Source: Candidatus Babeliales bacterium
GTDB taxonomy: Bacteria; Babelota; Babeliae; Babelales; Chromulinivoraceae
Length of the DNA: 64,000 nucleotides
Direction: 5' to 3'
NCBI GenBank assembly: GCA_018062405.1
Contig: JAGOSF010000003.1
Location: 98,350-162,349 of the forward strand
In this document: piece after piece, positions 18,001-28,600 of the stretch
How positions within the stretch are numbered: position 1 is the first letter of the stretch
Layout: every line of letters begins with the position of its first letter
Position numbers and translations under genes: made by a program
The notes under the pieces: model-generated
The model's input: the letters and a program-made list of their open reading frames with translations, nothing else
Databases searched by the model: none
What the model was told of the DNA's origin: nothing

Positions 18001-21000
18001 GCCAAGGTCGCAACACCATTAGTGCCATACGTCGCAGTATCAACTGGGACTAAATTTGCATTCAACATCGTGACATAACTGTTGGTACCATTGCTCGACG
18101 CAACCATCACCGCACCATTGCTAGTATTATTATAGATAGCAGCTTTTGTCGGTACACCAGTAACCGATAATGCCGCAGCACCAGAAGATCCACTAGGAAT
18201 CGTAAGATCCAATACCCCTGCAGCATATTCAAGTGGAGCTTGTGTAACTTGCGTTACATAGTTATCACCATAAATATACATCACAACTGGATCGCCAGCT
18301 GTTCCGCCAGATTGCTGACCGACTGCAATAATTTTACCATCAATCGTCATTGCACTGCCATTCATCTGCGTCACAGAATTAGTATCAAATGTTAACACAC
18401 CAGCTGTATCTGGTGAAACTGCGCTTGGATTCCAGGTACTATCTAAAGTTCCAGCAGTATTTAAACGGCCTGCAAATAATAAACCATTACCACCAGCTGT
18501 ATTATAACCAAGGAAAATTGTTTGATTTTCTGTTGTTATCATGAGATCAGATAGTGTAACTCCAGCTGAACCGACATTATAAACTGATAAAACTGCACCA
18601 CTATTAAACCCAGGATCAAATGTACCTGCTGCATCATAACGACCCAATTGCACACCTAAACCTGCTCCAGAAGAAGCTGCAATAACAAAATATCCTGAAC
18701 TATTAATTGCAACCCGACACGTTGCTGCAGAATCAGTACCAATAGAAGTTGTTAAAACATTACCACCATTAAATCCTGAAACCAACCCTGAACCATCTGC
18801 TGTAATGTCTGCAACAACAACTGCAGCCCCGTTTGTATAAGCCGCTAAAATTGTATCATCATTATTAATTGCAATACTATACAGACCGTCAGCGCCAAGC
18901 ATAAAAGTCCCTGCTTGAGTGTACATAGCCAATGGATTAAAGGTTTCATCAATTGCAAGTGTTGTCGCACTCAATAAGTTTGGTGTTGGTAACTCATCTT
19001 GAAAGGCTACGATCATGCCATAATTCATTTCACCTGATTCAATATTTCCTGCAACAATATACCGACCTGAAGATTGTTGTAAAATTTGGTTAACTGCAAC
19101 CATCCCTGTAGGGAAAGCATCAAATAACACTGCAGAATCACCGTCATCTGCAACTTGTATCGCCCAAGGAGTTGAGCCATTTGTTCCACCAATAACAATG
19201 TTATTTTGAGCATCTACCATCAAGGTGCTGATTCCATTGTATCCAGTACCAGTCGAATAAATACCACCTGTACCAAAAGTATCATCAAGTTCGTTGGTTG
19301 TAATATCGTAACGAGCAACACTTGAAACAGTCCCATTATCATAACCGATTAATGAATAACCTTCGTGCACGTTGCCAGAAGGATAAGTATAGACAACCTT
19401 TGCTGCAGCATTGCCTAAATCTGTAACCAAATCAAATGCAATATCAAAAGTACCAGGAACGCCAGAATCTATAATCGGATATGACATAACTTGTGTTGTA
19501 CCAGGTTGACCAAATGAACGCATCATAACTGGCGTTGCATCTGCTGTTAGAATCGATTCATAGCCGGACATCACAATGTTACCTTGATTTGAGCCAGCTG
19601 TTGATTGAATTAATGATGATGTTGCAATTCGTGCATTATAATTTGAAGCTCGATCGCCGATTTGAATTGGCAATATACCAGGCTGTGCCCCCTGCGAGTT
19701 AAATGTTGTATCTAATTCGCCAGTCAACGTAATACGAGCAAGATACATCGTGTCATCAGTTGCATTATCATAAAAAGTTACGATAACAGAGCCATCACTA
19801 ACACCAATAAGATCTCGTAATTGCAATGAGGTAGAACCTATAACATCAACTGATAAATAACCATTTCCACCTGCATAGACAGGATCAATATTACCCGTTT
19901 CTCCAGAAATTAAGGTAATATATAAGAAATGAGTTAAAGTACCTGCTATTGCAATATCATGCTCTTGGTTAAAACAGATTCGAACATTTTCTGAACTAAT
20001 ACCAGTATCAGAACCAAATAAAGGGACCGAAACACCTGGCGTGAGGGGATCACCAAAAGTATCAAGCAATGCTGAACCATTTGGAAGAAAAGCTGCAACT
20101 TTTATATAATTATCAGATGAATCTCTATAACCTGTAAAAATATTATCTTCAGAACTTACCAGACCGCCACCATATGATGGCCCCATGTGTAAACCAAATG
20201 ATGTCGAACTAATAGTTCCGCTAACTCCAAAGTTAGAATCTAAAACTCCTAAATTCGTGTAACCACTGATGTGACCAGTACCATCACCTTCATCAACAAA
20301 GAACAGAACATCGCTGACTGCCGCAGTTCCTGAATTTGATTGATACCCAACGCCAACACCTTTCCATAAAGCAGTTGGTTGCACTGCTGACCATGCAGCA
20401 TCACCAGATGTCCACGAACTTGTACTTGATGGAGAATATGCACGTAAAATAGCTTGTGTAGTTGCTCCTCCAACTGTATCTGATGCATACCCTGCAACAA
20501 AAACTACGCCAGAAGGACCTTGTAATATTGAGGTTAAATATTCATTGGTGCTTGTTGTATTTGCTAAGGTCAAATACCCAGGGTACGAGCTAGATGAGTT
20601 AATAGCTGTGTTAACAGTCCCAGTCGGCAATAACCAAGAAAACATCATGTTTGATTGAGAGCTTGTGTCGATAAAACCATTCATCCCAATAACCATATCT
20701 CCAACTGATGGAAGCCCTTCCCCAGCAGTTCCTGTTGTAATCTCAACTGCATCTTGAGCTCGTTGTTGCAAGCTTGAACCATATTTTCCATTAAACGTAT
20801 TAACAACACCTTTATAGGTTTGTCGTGTACCAAAACCAAACACCGAGTCTAAAATCCCTTGTTCTTGAGCTGCAGGAAATTGAGCAATCTCACGAGCATA
20901 TTGCGTGCTATTTAATCGAGAAATATAAGGAGCTCTCGATAATGCTAAATAGACTTGAGAACCTGGAACATACAACTGACCGTCTGGAGCTAAAGCAGCA

Positions 21001-22211
21001 TCATATAATTGAGCAACCAGAATATCTGTTGTTCCTGCAACATTAAAGAAGTTATAACCAGTTCCGTTAAAAACGGTATCAAGCACACCACTGTTTGAAT
21101 TAAGTCGAATAACCGCCATCTGATTTGTCGTTCTATTCGATCCTATCAAATACAGATATCCGTTTGATCCGCCAGATGATGTCATAATATTATTAAGATT
21201 ATAAATATCAGTATTAATTGTTGTCGATAAAAAATCTGTAAATCCACTTGATCCACCAGAATTTGTTAATCCGGCAACCTTAATTACACCACCAACATTT
21301 CCAGCTAGAACAGTATTTCCATCTTGATTTAAAGCTAATTTAAATGAACCTTCGACAGCATCATTTAAAATAGCAACGTTGGTTGTCGATGTAGAATTAT
21401 AAACACCATTTTCACTAAATGCTAAAAATAAAGCTTCGTTAGTAGAATCAAGAGCTAAAGTATAAAATTGGTAAATAAGATCAACGTCATCACTTTGTTC
21501 AACCGTAACACTGTACAACCCACGAATTGAAGTTGGTAATCCACTACCATTAAGAACTATAAATCCTGATGCCCCAAAAGTTATATCAAGAGACCCATCA
21601 AGGTTATAACGAGCAATTTGAGCATTTGAACCATTAAAACCTACAGCAAGAATTTTGCCTGATCTTTGCTGTGCAAGACCACCAATATCCTGCCAGTTTG
21701 AACTTGTTGCAAATGTTGTAACTGTTAAACCATCCGTACTTATACGATAAATCCACCCATTGGTGCCACTGTTGTCACCACCAGCAACTAATAATCTGCC
21801 TTGAGCATCAATCATTGTTGCTCGAGGTGTTATTGATGGATTAGGTAAATTAACAATACCACTTGATCCATACGAAGTTTGTAATACCCCTTCTGCATTA
21901 TATTGAGCAACAACTGAATCTCCGCCAAAATCATTCAATACCACTAAAAAATTACCATTCGGCAAGGTTTCTACACACAAAGCAGTACTACTTAAATAAA
22001 TAGAATCTAAATCTAAAGAACCAGATGCTGCAAAAAGAGCATCAACTGACCCTATTGCAGCTGCTGATTGAGTATCATCAATTTGATTCGTAAATTGATT
22101 CCCATAAACGCGAGACGATGATGGGGTTTCATTTGATGGTGGCGGAGCTTGTAAAAAATTGGTAAGTAAAAAAGCTGCGAAAACACTATACATCAAAAAT
22201 TGTTTCTTCAA
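12099..22211 (-). CDS. Giant A: secreted delta-60 repeat protein, 3,370 aa
   Basis: Made of tandem repeats of the delta-60 type (pattern: DGKIIVAG, 10-15 residues, hARY or hxR, N/DGxLDTTFNxxG). A signal peptide occupies about residues 1-22. Supra-module linkers of the form YGDxYTTQVxQAP...GxLDxxF lie near residues 45, 444, 909, 1324, 1731, 2130, 2524 and 2967, giving eight modules. The protein stops after a half unit (DGRIFVAG, then AGEDVL). There is no anchor, sorting or catalytic domain and few charged residues. Delta-60 repeats are regarded as beta-propeller-like. The start is TTG 22211 with AAAGGAAAGATC before it; a later ATG would remove the Lys-Lys of the signal peptide. Role unknown; exported or surface location inferred from the signal peptide. 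Confidence 0.9.
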   Translation of the reverse strand: MKKQFLMYSVFAAFLLTNFLQAPPPSNETPSSSRVYGNQFTNQIDDTQSAAAIGSVDALFAASGSLDLDSIYLSSTALCVETLPNGNFLVVLNDFGGDSVVAQYNAEGVLQTSYGSSGIVNLPNPSITPRATMIDAQGRLLVAGGDNSGTNGWIYRISTDGLTVTTFATSSNWQDIGGLAQQRSGKILAVGFNGSNAQIARYNLDGSLDITFGASGFIVLNGSGLPTSIRGLYSVTVEQSDDVDLIYQFYTLALDSTNEALFLAFSENGVYNSTSTTNVAILNDAVEGSFKLALNQDGNTVLAGNVGGVIKVAGLTNSGGSSGFTDFLSTTINTDIYNLNNIMTSSGGSNGYLYLIGSNRTTNQMAVIRLNSNSGVLDTVFNGTGYNFFNVAGTTDILVAQLYDAALAPDGQLYVPGSQVYLALSRAPYISRLNSTQYAREIAQFPAAQEQGILDSVFGFGTRQTYKGVVNTFNGKYGSSLQQRAQDAVEITTGTAGEGLPSVGDMVIGMNGFIDTSSQSNMMFSWLLPTGTVNTAINSSSSYPGYLTLANTTSTNEYLTSILQGPSGVVFVAGYASDTVGGATTQAILRAYSPSSTSSWTSGDAAWSAVQPTALWKGVGVGYQSNSGTAAVSDVLFFVDEGDGTGHISGYTNLGVLDSNFGVSGTISSTSFGLHMGPSYGGGLVSSEDNIFTGYRDSSDNYIKVAAFLPNGSALLDTFGDPLTPGVSVPLFGSDTGISSENVRICFNQEHDIAIAGTLTHFLYITLISGETGNIDPVYAGGNGYLSVDVIGSTSLQLRDLIGVSDGSVIVTFYDNATDDTMYLARITLTGELDTTFNSQGAQPGILPIQIGDRASNYNARIATSSLIQSTAGSNQGNIVMSGYESILTADATPVMMRSFGQPGTTQVMSYPIIDSGVPGTFDIAFDLVTDLGNAAAKVVYTYPSGNVHEGYSLIGYDNGTVSSVARYDITTNELDDTFGTGGIYSTGTGYNGISTLMVDAQNNIVIGGTNGSTPWAIQVADDGDSAVLFDAFPTGMVAVNQILQQSSGRYIVAGNIESGEMNYGMIVAFQDELPTPNLLSATTLAIDETFNPLAMYTQAGTFMLGADGLYSIAINNDDTILAAYTNGAAVVVADITADGSGLVSGFNGGNVLTTSIGTDSAATCRVAINSSGYFVIAASSGAGLGVQLGRYDAAGTFDPGFNSGAVLSVYNVGSAGVTLSDLMITTENQTIFLGYNTAGGNGLLFAGRLNTAGTLDSTWNPSAVSPDTAGVLTFDTNSVTQMNGSAMTIDGKIIAVGQQSGGTAGDPVVMYIYGDNYVTQVTQAPLEYAAGVLDLTIPSGSSGAAALSVTGVPTKAAIYNNTSNGAVMVASSNGTNSYVTMLNANLVPVDTATYGTNGVATLAGKTSINDMYLVGDVNSDTLAPILVTGATAGAMWGATISANGDTITYLANAGGMTTGNVIRQTNNGRILVAGYNGAVGCIAAFESVTSSGEYPLDLSFGNNNGTSPNYGGGVYSTGALSQVYAMVVDQYDRIYIAYVSGTTITIERLLANGTAVDTTYNATFSPTSLNFSASQIRLALDMENSQLVVAAQNGQSANNVIQVCRFDTELGTATGASSAITISSRILNLSDLFIDAEQNIYLVGYSTIGNAIVARFVSVDDSTIALDTTGYAVAGGTPGIANVDTGSMSVVKASAYSPDRRTYIFGSDGSTNGYIGRVYGDIYTTQVSQAIATAEVGSIDTSLQPNNTGQIDLSGQTGWSGLVGYKAYAIIENPNNDGTSFIAFGNGTNLIVGKVNADMTPVTAFGAAGLTTGLTMATVNSIALDSDSNIIVAGVNSGAQKVVMFNPAGSLIATFSTSVASTAALNVVQQKSGRYIVAGSGKIIAYQNQSAISSASLPVDQTFGPAGSNGFFTVSGATVIDDLCIDSNDNIYFVYRNSSNVVCLGKLTANGSGLVNAQNSPATFNSGAIVTTGITSAASTSHIAINSDGNILVGAQTFADDIKIQLYNGSTGASLETQQTAFGGGSPVLTKLVGSETEFYGSFYSTVPVVGVFAVTAAGILDTAFGTAGVTSVTGSVYQYPQAMYGLSVQADGKLITVGYNNPSHDTTSFNPSLLRFFGYQYISQFAQAPNRVAAGQLDTTLWPTAGAFLLNGTTNSTFNSLITGYAVKRVYEAGNGVMTFVADNGSNTVVFQLLKDLTLNTAFSGDGYVSFIGGHGGTTGLYVDSLENLYICGTNSTPASWVIGMTSDGADLTPAFSATSTLTAGNAIGQQSNSRVILAGITGGNGTLKGYNNTGALDVTFATGGILGMGISTAITDMTIDPTDRIITVANNSGSVVLQRATASGLAGSGVAAVTTLTGGTAITGAVSGSSVKVVLDNGGRIVVAAATSTGYALRSYNNNATGTDIGSVSIAPTGGSGTFTLGNIYATNDNKITLVGYRASGQIVVARFTSEDGGLTLDTSSFDAAGTQPGILYTTIGSLNQVNDGIIHADNRVMVVGSNSGSANPYMGRTFGYPYATYTSQGPIEGVAGTIDPGFGNTSPTTGTFDLSTLNSLLVGGQGKAILPVANGGYYMAFDDSGDGHSYLIKTTASGALDTSYNLTGIATSYAPLGVNSILQDGSGNVLLMGTLSGTGWVQRYTPAGVLDTTFNGTGIITIASTQATVAVEQTLGRLVVAGLNPFGKGGLVAYKSLAPTGASGAPGTLDTTFNSTGTYPGGFSTDVSNIIPSLVADSYDRLIFGILNPDTNDVDLYRLTPTGEYDITFGIGGIVSGAILDASGASSVRVALDHAGNIIVASNSQVTNTFSVAAYDNGTSTTTGANGLSIYAQSNINLLTHAPSVTSMVTSADGYVLILGNQSGTNPAWIARITPSDAMSNPGTLDTTGFNPAAVGADGVTGNGIAGIFQYTDTASGGYLVNNVYAGLAVNANGTLGMLGYSFIGVSPSFVPLLIAVYDNPYTSQIAQSPNSKPVGTNDVTLGVSPESTTNKGILFFGSSTGNIASGQVARSIALYDDNNVVVAIDGNSAAGSGNSSIMMNMFDNDGILNSDFGTNGQQTVLSMYQNQYVSDMITFTTVSGVTKAILAGYVYNSVLARTDSLVLQYILTPGSSALDDSFGGFDGNPSGIAFGDGKSLFSVGQQTTGRIVAAGLAQNDLGLLLGYGADGRIDNSFGNNGYQSVNTGTTGIYTHAIDSNDRIVFAYNNGSDAVAVARYLPDGSGLDTTFTTPTPLIATISGNTNMKVAVDSGNNVHVAGVVASTNSIMVKIYPQAGGTATYTITLTGTNLGSPLAEYVLGRMIVDAAGNTIIVAYDGYQEEIVVIRLTPALVLDSTFNNGAGYIKYTVSVNTLAVNDAMIHPDGRIFVAGAGEDVL

Positions 22212-22448
22212 GATCTTTCCTTTTTTATTGAGAGCTTAGAATGCAATTGATACTAAAATATATGTATAAAAACTTTGATCGATGGTCAGAGAAGATTTTT
22301 CTATTCTTTAAGAAAATCTTATTACAGCATTATGTTAAGTCCCCCTGCTTTTATCTATACATGAATAACTTATATAGTTATGATGCAACTCACAACATCT
22401 TTGATGTTGAAGCCTATTTTTAAATAAAAATAAAATATAGACTTTCAA
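22212..22448 (-). promoter_or_regulatory. Leader and promoter region of giant A
   Basis: About 230 bases closely related to the leader of giant D (52127-52370). Shared elements are the ribosome-binding segment AAAAAAGGAAAGATC, a G-run (AAAAGCAGGGGG), a CATAAT/TATAAT -10 candidate (here 22329-22334) and a distal imperfect inverted repeat around GAAGCCTATTTTT. The implied 5' untranslated region is roughly 110 bases. Confidence 0.55.
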
Positions 22449-22529
22449 CAAAAATATTTAAGAACCATGATAACAAAAAGCTTTTCAACTTTTTTATTTT
22501 TTCTAAAAAGCATTGAGCTATGTAGTAAC

Positions 22530-22576
22530 ATTCTCTATGTAATCTGACATCGCAACTCCCAAATTACAGAGAGAAT
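22530..22576 (-). terminator. Hairpin downstream of giant B
   Basis: ATTCTCTATGTAAT (22530-22543) pairs with ATTACAGAGAGAAT (22563-22576), 13 of 14 bases, loop 19. It lies 60 bases past the stop of giant B. There is no strong T-run, so termination efficiency is doubtful. The rest of the gap 22449-22635 shows nothing else. Confidence 0.4.
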
Positions 22577-22635
22577 ATGCATTGTCAAGAACCGTTTTTC
22601 TAATAATTTATACTAATCACCATCCCACAGATCTA

Positions 22636-25600
22636 TTACAGCTCACTGCCGGATACTAAGATACGTCCATCTGGAGTAATCATCGCATCGGTCGCAACTT
22701 GACTTGAAGATCCACCAGCAACAGCATAGGTTATGAAACCTGTACCATTGAATGAGGTATCCAATGCAAATACAGTTGTTAATCTGACAACAACAATTCG
22801 TTTTGCATTACTATCATAAGCTACAACAATGGTATTACCAGCAGCATCAACAAGTAATCGAGCTAAGGAGTACACAGCTGAAGCATTGCCAAGAACTGTT
22901 CCAGTTAAAGTTACGGTTTGTAAAGCAGCTCCCCCTGTTGTGGCATACTGTTTAACCATGATCGAATTGCCAGATGCTATAACACCTGCAACATACACTT
23001 TATTACTACTATCAACTGCAACCTTCATGTTCGTATTGCCAGAAATAGTCGCAATTAATGGTGTTGGCGTTGTAAATGTCGAATCTAAAGCAGAACCGTC
23101 TGCAAGATACCGAGCGACCTGTACAGAGTTGCTACTATTGTAAGCAAATACAATGTTATTGTTGGTATCAACTGCATGAGTATAAATACCAGCAGCTCCT
23201 GTATTTGCTGATTGATACCCATTATTTGCAAATGAACTATCTAAAACTCCATTTGATCCATAACCAAGCAATAAACCAAGACTGTTTTGCGATAACCCTG
23301 CTGCAATAATTCGTCCATTAGATTGCCGAGCAACTGAAAACAATTGTTGACCATCACCAAATGCAACTCCAGCAGAATTTCCATATAATCCACCAAATGA
23401 ACTATCAAGAGCTGATGATCCTGGAGTTAAAACATATTGTAATAATAATGAACCTGTTTTACCTAAATCTGTATTTGTTGCATAACCTGCAAGAATCGCT
23501 TTATGAATTCCTGCAACGGTCGTAAAGGTTACCATGTCATTGACATATTGATTTTGATAATCACTCAACACGATTGCGGTTCCAGCTGTACCAAAGTTAG
23601 GATTAGCAATTCCATCATTATTAAACATATTGATCATGATTTCTGAAGTACCAGAACCGGTTGTCGAATTTCCATCGATGGCAACCACAACATTATTATC
23701 ATCGTACAATCCAACTGCTCGTGCAATTTGCGCAGAACCTACATTTCCAGATGCTCCAAAAAATGTAATACCTTTGTTCGTCGTCGATGTTGTCGAAGCA
23801 CCAAGGGTCAAATCGTTCGTTCCAACTGCTTTTGCATTTGGTGACTGTGATACCTGCGAAGTATAAGGAAGATCATAAACACTCACCAAGGTCGGGGTGT
23901 ACACACTCGAACTATTTTCAAACCCAAGCATACCTAACGTACCATTTGCATTAACTGCAAGCCCATAATAACTATGAGCTGTTGATCCAGAACCTGTGTA
24001 TTGAAATATCCCAGCAATTCCACCAATTGCTGCTGGATTAAACCCTGTTGTATCCAACAATCCACCAGCTGTTATACGAGCTATCCAAGCGGCACCTGTT
24101 CCAGATTGCGTCCCTACAATTAAAGTGTATCCATCGGCAGACGTGATAAGATTTGTTAGGGTCGGCGCTATCAATGAAGCAATATTTAATTGAGCATAAA
24201 CAGCTGCACCATTGCCTCCAGTTCCTGTTGAAGTTCCATTATTAAATCCACGAACTGAGAATGTATTTAATGTTGAGCTATTTGCAGCTACAATAATATT
24301 TCCAGCAAGATCTAAAGCCACATGAACCGAAGATGCTGATGTTGCAGATGTAATTGCATTTGCAACAATACCATCAGTTCCAAAAGTAATATCTAATTGT
24401 CCTGTTGGAGTTAATCGATACAGATCAACTGCCGTCCCATTTAAAATTCCAAAAATTAAACGGTCATAACTATCTGCAATAATACAAGGTATAGCATTTG
24501 AAACTGTTGTTGAAAAAACTGCCGGAACAGTTCCTGTATTATTAAATGTTGTATCAACTGAGCCTGGCGTTCCATTCGGTGAAACTGATTGATATGCAAA
24601 TAATGAACCTTTACCACTTGTATTTATCCCGGCAACAACTAAACGGCCTAAGGTTTGTTCAATTGCAACCGTTGCTTGCGTACCAGAAGCTAAATTAATT
24701 ATACCAGTCCCATTAAACGTCGTATCAAGTGCCCCAGTTGTTGCATAACGCTGTACCCAACCATTACCTGAGCCTGCAGGATTTGTACCAATTAATAACA
24801 TTTTGCTTGAAGCATCTTGTAAAATTGAGTTCACACCAAGCGGCGCATAGGTCGTAGCAATACCCGTAGAATTATAACTCGTATCTAAATCACCAGACGA
24901 TACTGTTTTGATCAAAATAGAATTTGCAGCTGTATTTGCATTATCAAATGCCATAAAATACCCGCCATTAGAAACTGGTAAAATCGCTTTTCCTTGTGCA
25001 TTGGTTAAAACAGCGTTTAATGTCGAAACATCATAGGTACCAGTTGTTGGCGATGTACTACCAAATCCAGGGTTAATGGTACCGGCAATACCTTCGATTG
25101 GACCTTGAGATGTATAGGTCACATATGGATAACCAAAGGTACGGCCCATGTAAGGATTTGCAACACTCAAGTTAGAACCTACAATCATCACACGGTTATC
25201 TGCATGAATAATCCCATCATTTGCCAGATTTAATGAACCAATCGTTGTGTATAAATAGCCTGTTGATGCGTTAAACGTTGATGAATCAAGCGTAAGTCCA
25301 CCAGCACCAGATGTCATGCGGGCGACACAAATAGTACCTGATGTTGCCCGATAACCAATCAAAGTTATTTTACCATCACTGGTTGCATACATATTGCTTA
25401 AAATAAATGTTCCAGATCCTCCTGATGGAGCAATGCTGATAGCCCCTGCATTATCCGTACCAGTCGCATCATTATTGTAACTTCGCAATGCATACCCTGT
25501 TGCAGTTGCAGCTGCGACAATAATTCTACCACCAGTATCAAGCACAACTTTAATATCACTACCAGATACTGCTGTTGTAATTGCAGTTACACCTATGGTC

Positions 25601-28600
25601 GTTACTGCACTGACAGCACCAACTGCAAGACCTGATGCCGTAACCCTTTTCAAAACAACCGTACCTGCATTATTTGCAACGGTGATAATACGATCAGTAG
25701 AATCAATTGCAATTCCTGTAATTGAATAGGCCCCACCGATATCAAGTGTTCCTGCTGTTCCAAACGTCGTATCTAAAGCACCTGTATTATTATAAGCTTT
25801 TAGAGTTCCATTCGTTGCTCCAAGGCCTGCTAAAATCATACTGCCATTACTTTGCTGATTGATTGCTTTAGCAGAAGTTAATGTCGAAGAAGGGCTGAAT
25901 ACTGGGGACAAATTAGCCCCAGTTGAACTTAAACCAATAGCCCAACTTGCTCCAGAATAGGTACCACACATAAAAATGTTACCAAGCGTATCAACATACA
26001 ATCCAGTTGTTCCACCATAGGTGGTCGTAAATGATCGATACCCGGTCGTATTAAAAGCTGTATTCAAGGTTAAATCTTTTAACATCTGAAATATCACCGT
26101 GTCATTACCATTATCTGCAACAAAGGTCATAATCCCATTACCCGATTCATAGACGCGTTTGACTGCATAGCTAGACATTAAAGTGTTAAATGTAGAATTG
26201 GTTGTTCCTTTTAAAGAAAAATCTCCTGTTGTTGGCCACAAGGTTGTATCCAACTGCCCTGCCGCAACTCGATTAGGAGCTTGTGCATATTGACCAACAT
26301 ATTGATACCCATTAAATCGCATCAAACTTGGATCAAAAGTCGTTCCATTATTTGATGGATTATTATACCCAACAACAACTAGCTGACCATCAGATTGAAC
26401 TGATAATCCGTACATTGCTTTGACATATTGATAGGTTGAACCACTGGTTATTGTTGTAATACCAGAAGCTCCAAATCCATTATCCATAGCTCCAGAATTA
26501 TTGATTGAAAAAACACTGATTGTTGGAGTTGTATTATAGATACTTCCGTAAAAATTAGTACCAGAACCAACAAGTTTTGTTAAAACTGGAGTTGCTGAGT
26601 TATACACCGTAACCGTCGATCCAATAATTGCGCCTGTTGTTCCATTGTACAATTCAACTTGTACGGCAGGTGAGCCAAGACCAGTCACTCGGGTATTACC
26701 AACCAAAATATTGCCCGAACTATTAATTGCAATACGCGATGGATTGCCACCGGTCACACCAGTAATTCCAGTCGTAACAATTGCACCGCTATTAAATGTT
26801 GCCGGGCTATTTTGAGCATCGACTAAACCAGATCCATTTGCAGTTAACTTACCAAGGCAAACTACATTTGAGGCATTGCGATAGGTAAAATAAATATTGT
26901 CGTTACTATCGATACACAGATCATCAATCGGCGCATTCACGCCTGTTGGAAAATATCCACTCTGCGCTGCTGGGCCAAATGTTGCATCAATCGGTAAGGT
27001 TGTTGAAGAAATAGCTGATTGATTTTTATACGCAATAATTAAACCATTTGCAGATCCATCATAACCACCAACAATGTAGCGCCCAGATTTTTGTTGTACA
27101 ACAACTGAACCATTTGTCGAAGCAACCGTGGTTGCAAAAGTGGCATTAAAGGTACCTGCCGAGGTAAAACTTATAACTTTTTGGGCTGGTGCAGTTGTTG
27201 TCCCTGCAACAATAATATTACTATCGCCGTCAATTGTGATGCTATTGACCGTTGCCATTGCAATTGCAGCAGTTAACCCATTGCTCGAACCGCTATCACC
27301 AAAAGTTGTGATTGGTGTCATATCTGGATTAACTTTGCCTACAATAAGATTGGTATCATTTCCAAAAGCTATAAAGGCAGTTCCATCATTATTTGGATTT
27401 TCAATAATTGCACGAGCTTTATAACCGCCAGCTAAACCAGACCAACCAGTTTGCCCAGAAAGATCGATTTGCCCGGTATTATTTGGCTGCAACGAAGTAT
27501 CAATCGAACCAACTGTCGGTGTTATAAGCGCTTCAGAAACTTCTGTTGTATAAATATCCCCGTACAAACGAGCCATATAACCAGATTGTGGACTTATAGG
27601 ATAACCAACAACATATACGCGTCTATCTGGACTATAAGCTGCGCCTGATAAATTAGTAAGTGAACCTGCTGAATAATTTGCAATCCCTGGAGTTCCACCA
27701 CTGACAGCATAACCAGTCGTATCAAGAGCAATAGTTGAAGAACTTGTTGATGCTATTCGAGCAACAATCAAATTACCTGTAGGATTATAACCATTAAAAT
27801 AAATATTCTGGGCAGCATCAATAAATAGATCCCCAACCCATAATGCGACACTAGAAATGGTAATAGCATTGGTTGAACCAGTACTACTACCATTTGTCAT
27901 ATTAAATCGATTCACTCGTATAAAATTTGTAGCTGTTGTTCCATCTTGCGCGATAACAACAAGTTGCGAATTTGCTTCATCAAGCGCTAAACGAATTTGA
28001 CTTGATGTATAAGCTGTCGTTGCTGTTGGAAATGTTGCACTAAAAGTAGTATCAATCCCTGTGCCGTTTGCAAGTAAACGCTGAACAACTATTTGGGTTG
28101 TACTTGGAGCATTTCGATAAGCAATATAAATTCGATTATACGAATCAACTGCAATATCAAAAATTTGTCCATTCACACCAGTAACGTAAATGCCCCCACC
28201 ATAATTTGGTGCAACACCTCCATTATTTCCAAATGATGTATCTAATGGCAAAACACCGCCAGAAGCAACTGATGAAAACGCTGCGATAATACCCGATGAT
28301 CCATTATAACCAGCAACTAAAATTCGTCCGTTGTTAGTTTGACGAATCACGTTACCAGTTGTCATTCCACTCACCGATGCAAGATAGGTAATAGTATCAC
28401 CGTCAGTAGAGATCTGCGCTCCCCACATAGCGCTACTCGAAGTGCCCGATACTAAAATTGGTGCTAAGGTATTAGAATTAAAATTGCCAGGTAAATACAT
28501 ATCAGAAATTGTTGCCTTCCCCAACATAGTTGCAACCCCAGATGTTCCATAGGTAGCAGTAGAAACTAGTGATAAATCAGCATTCAACATCGCAACGTAG

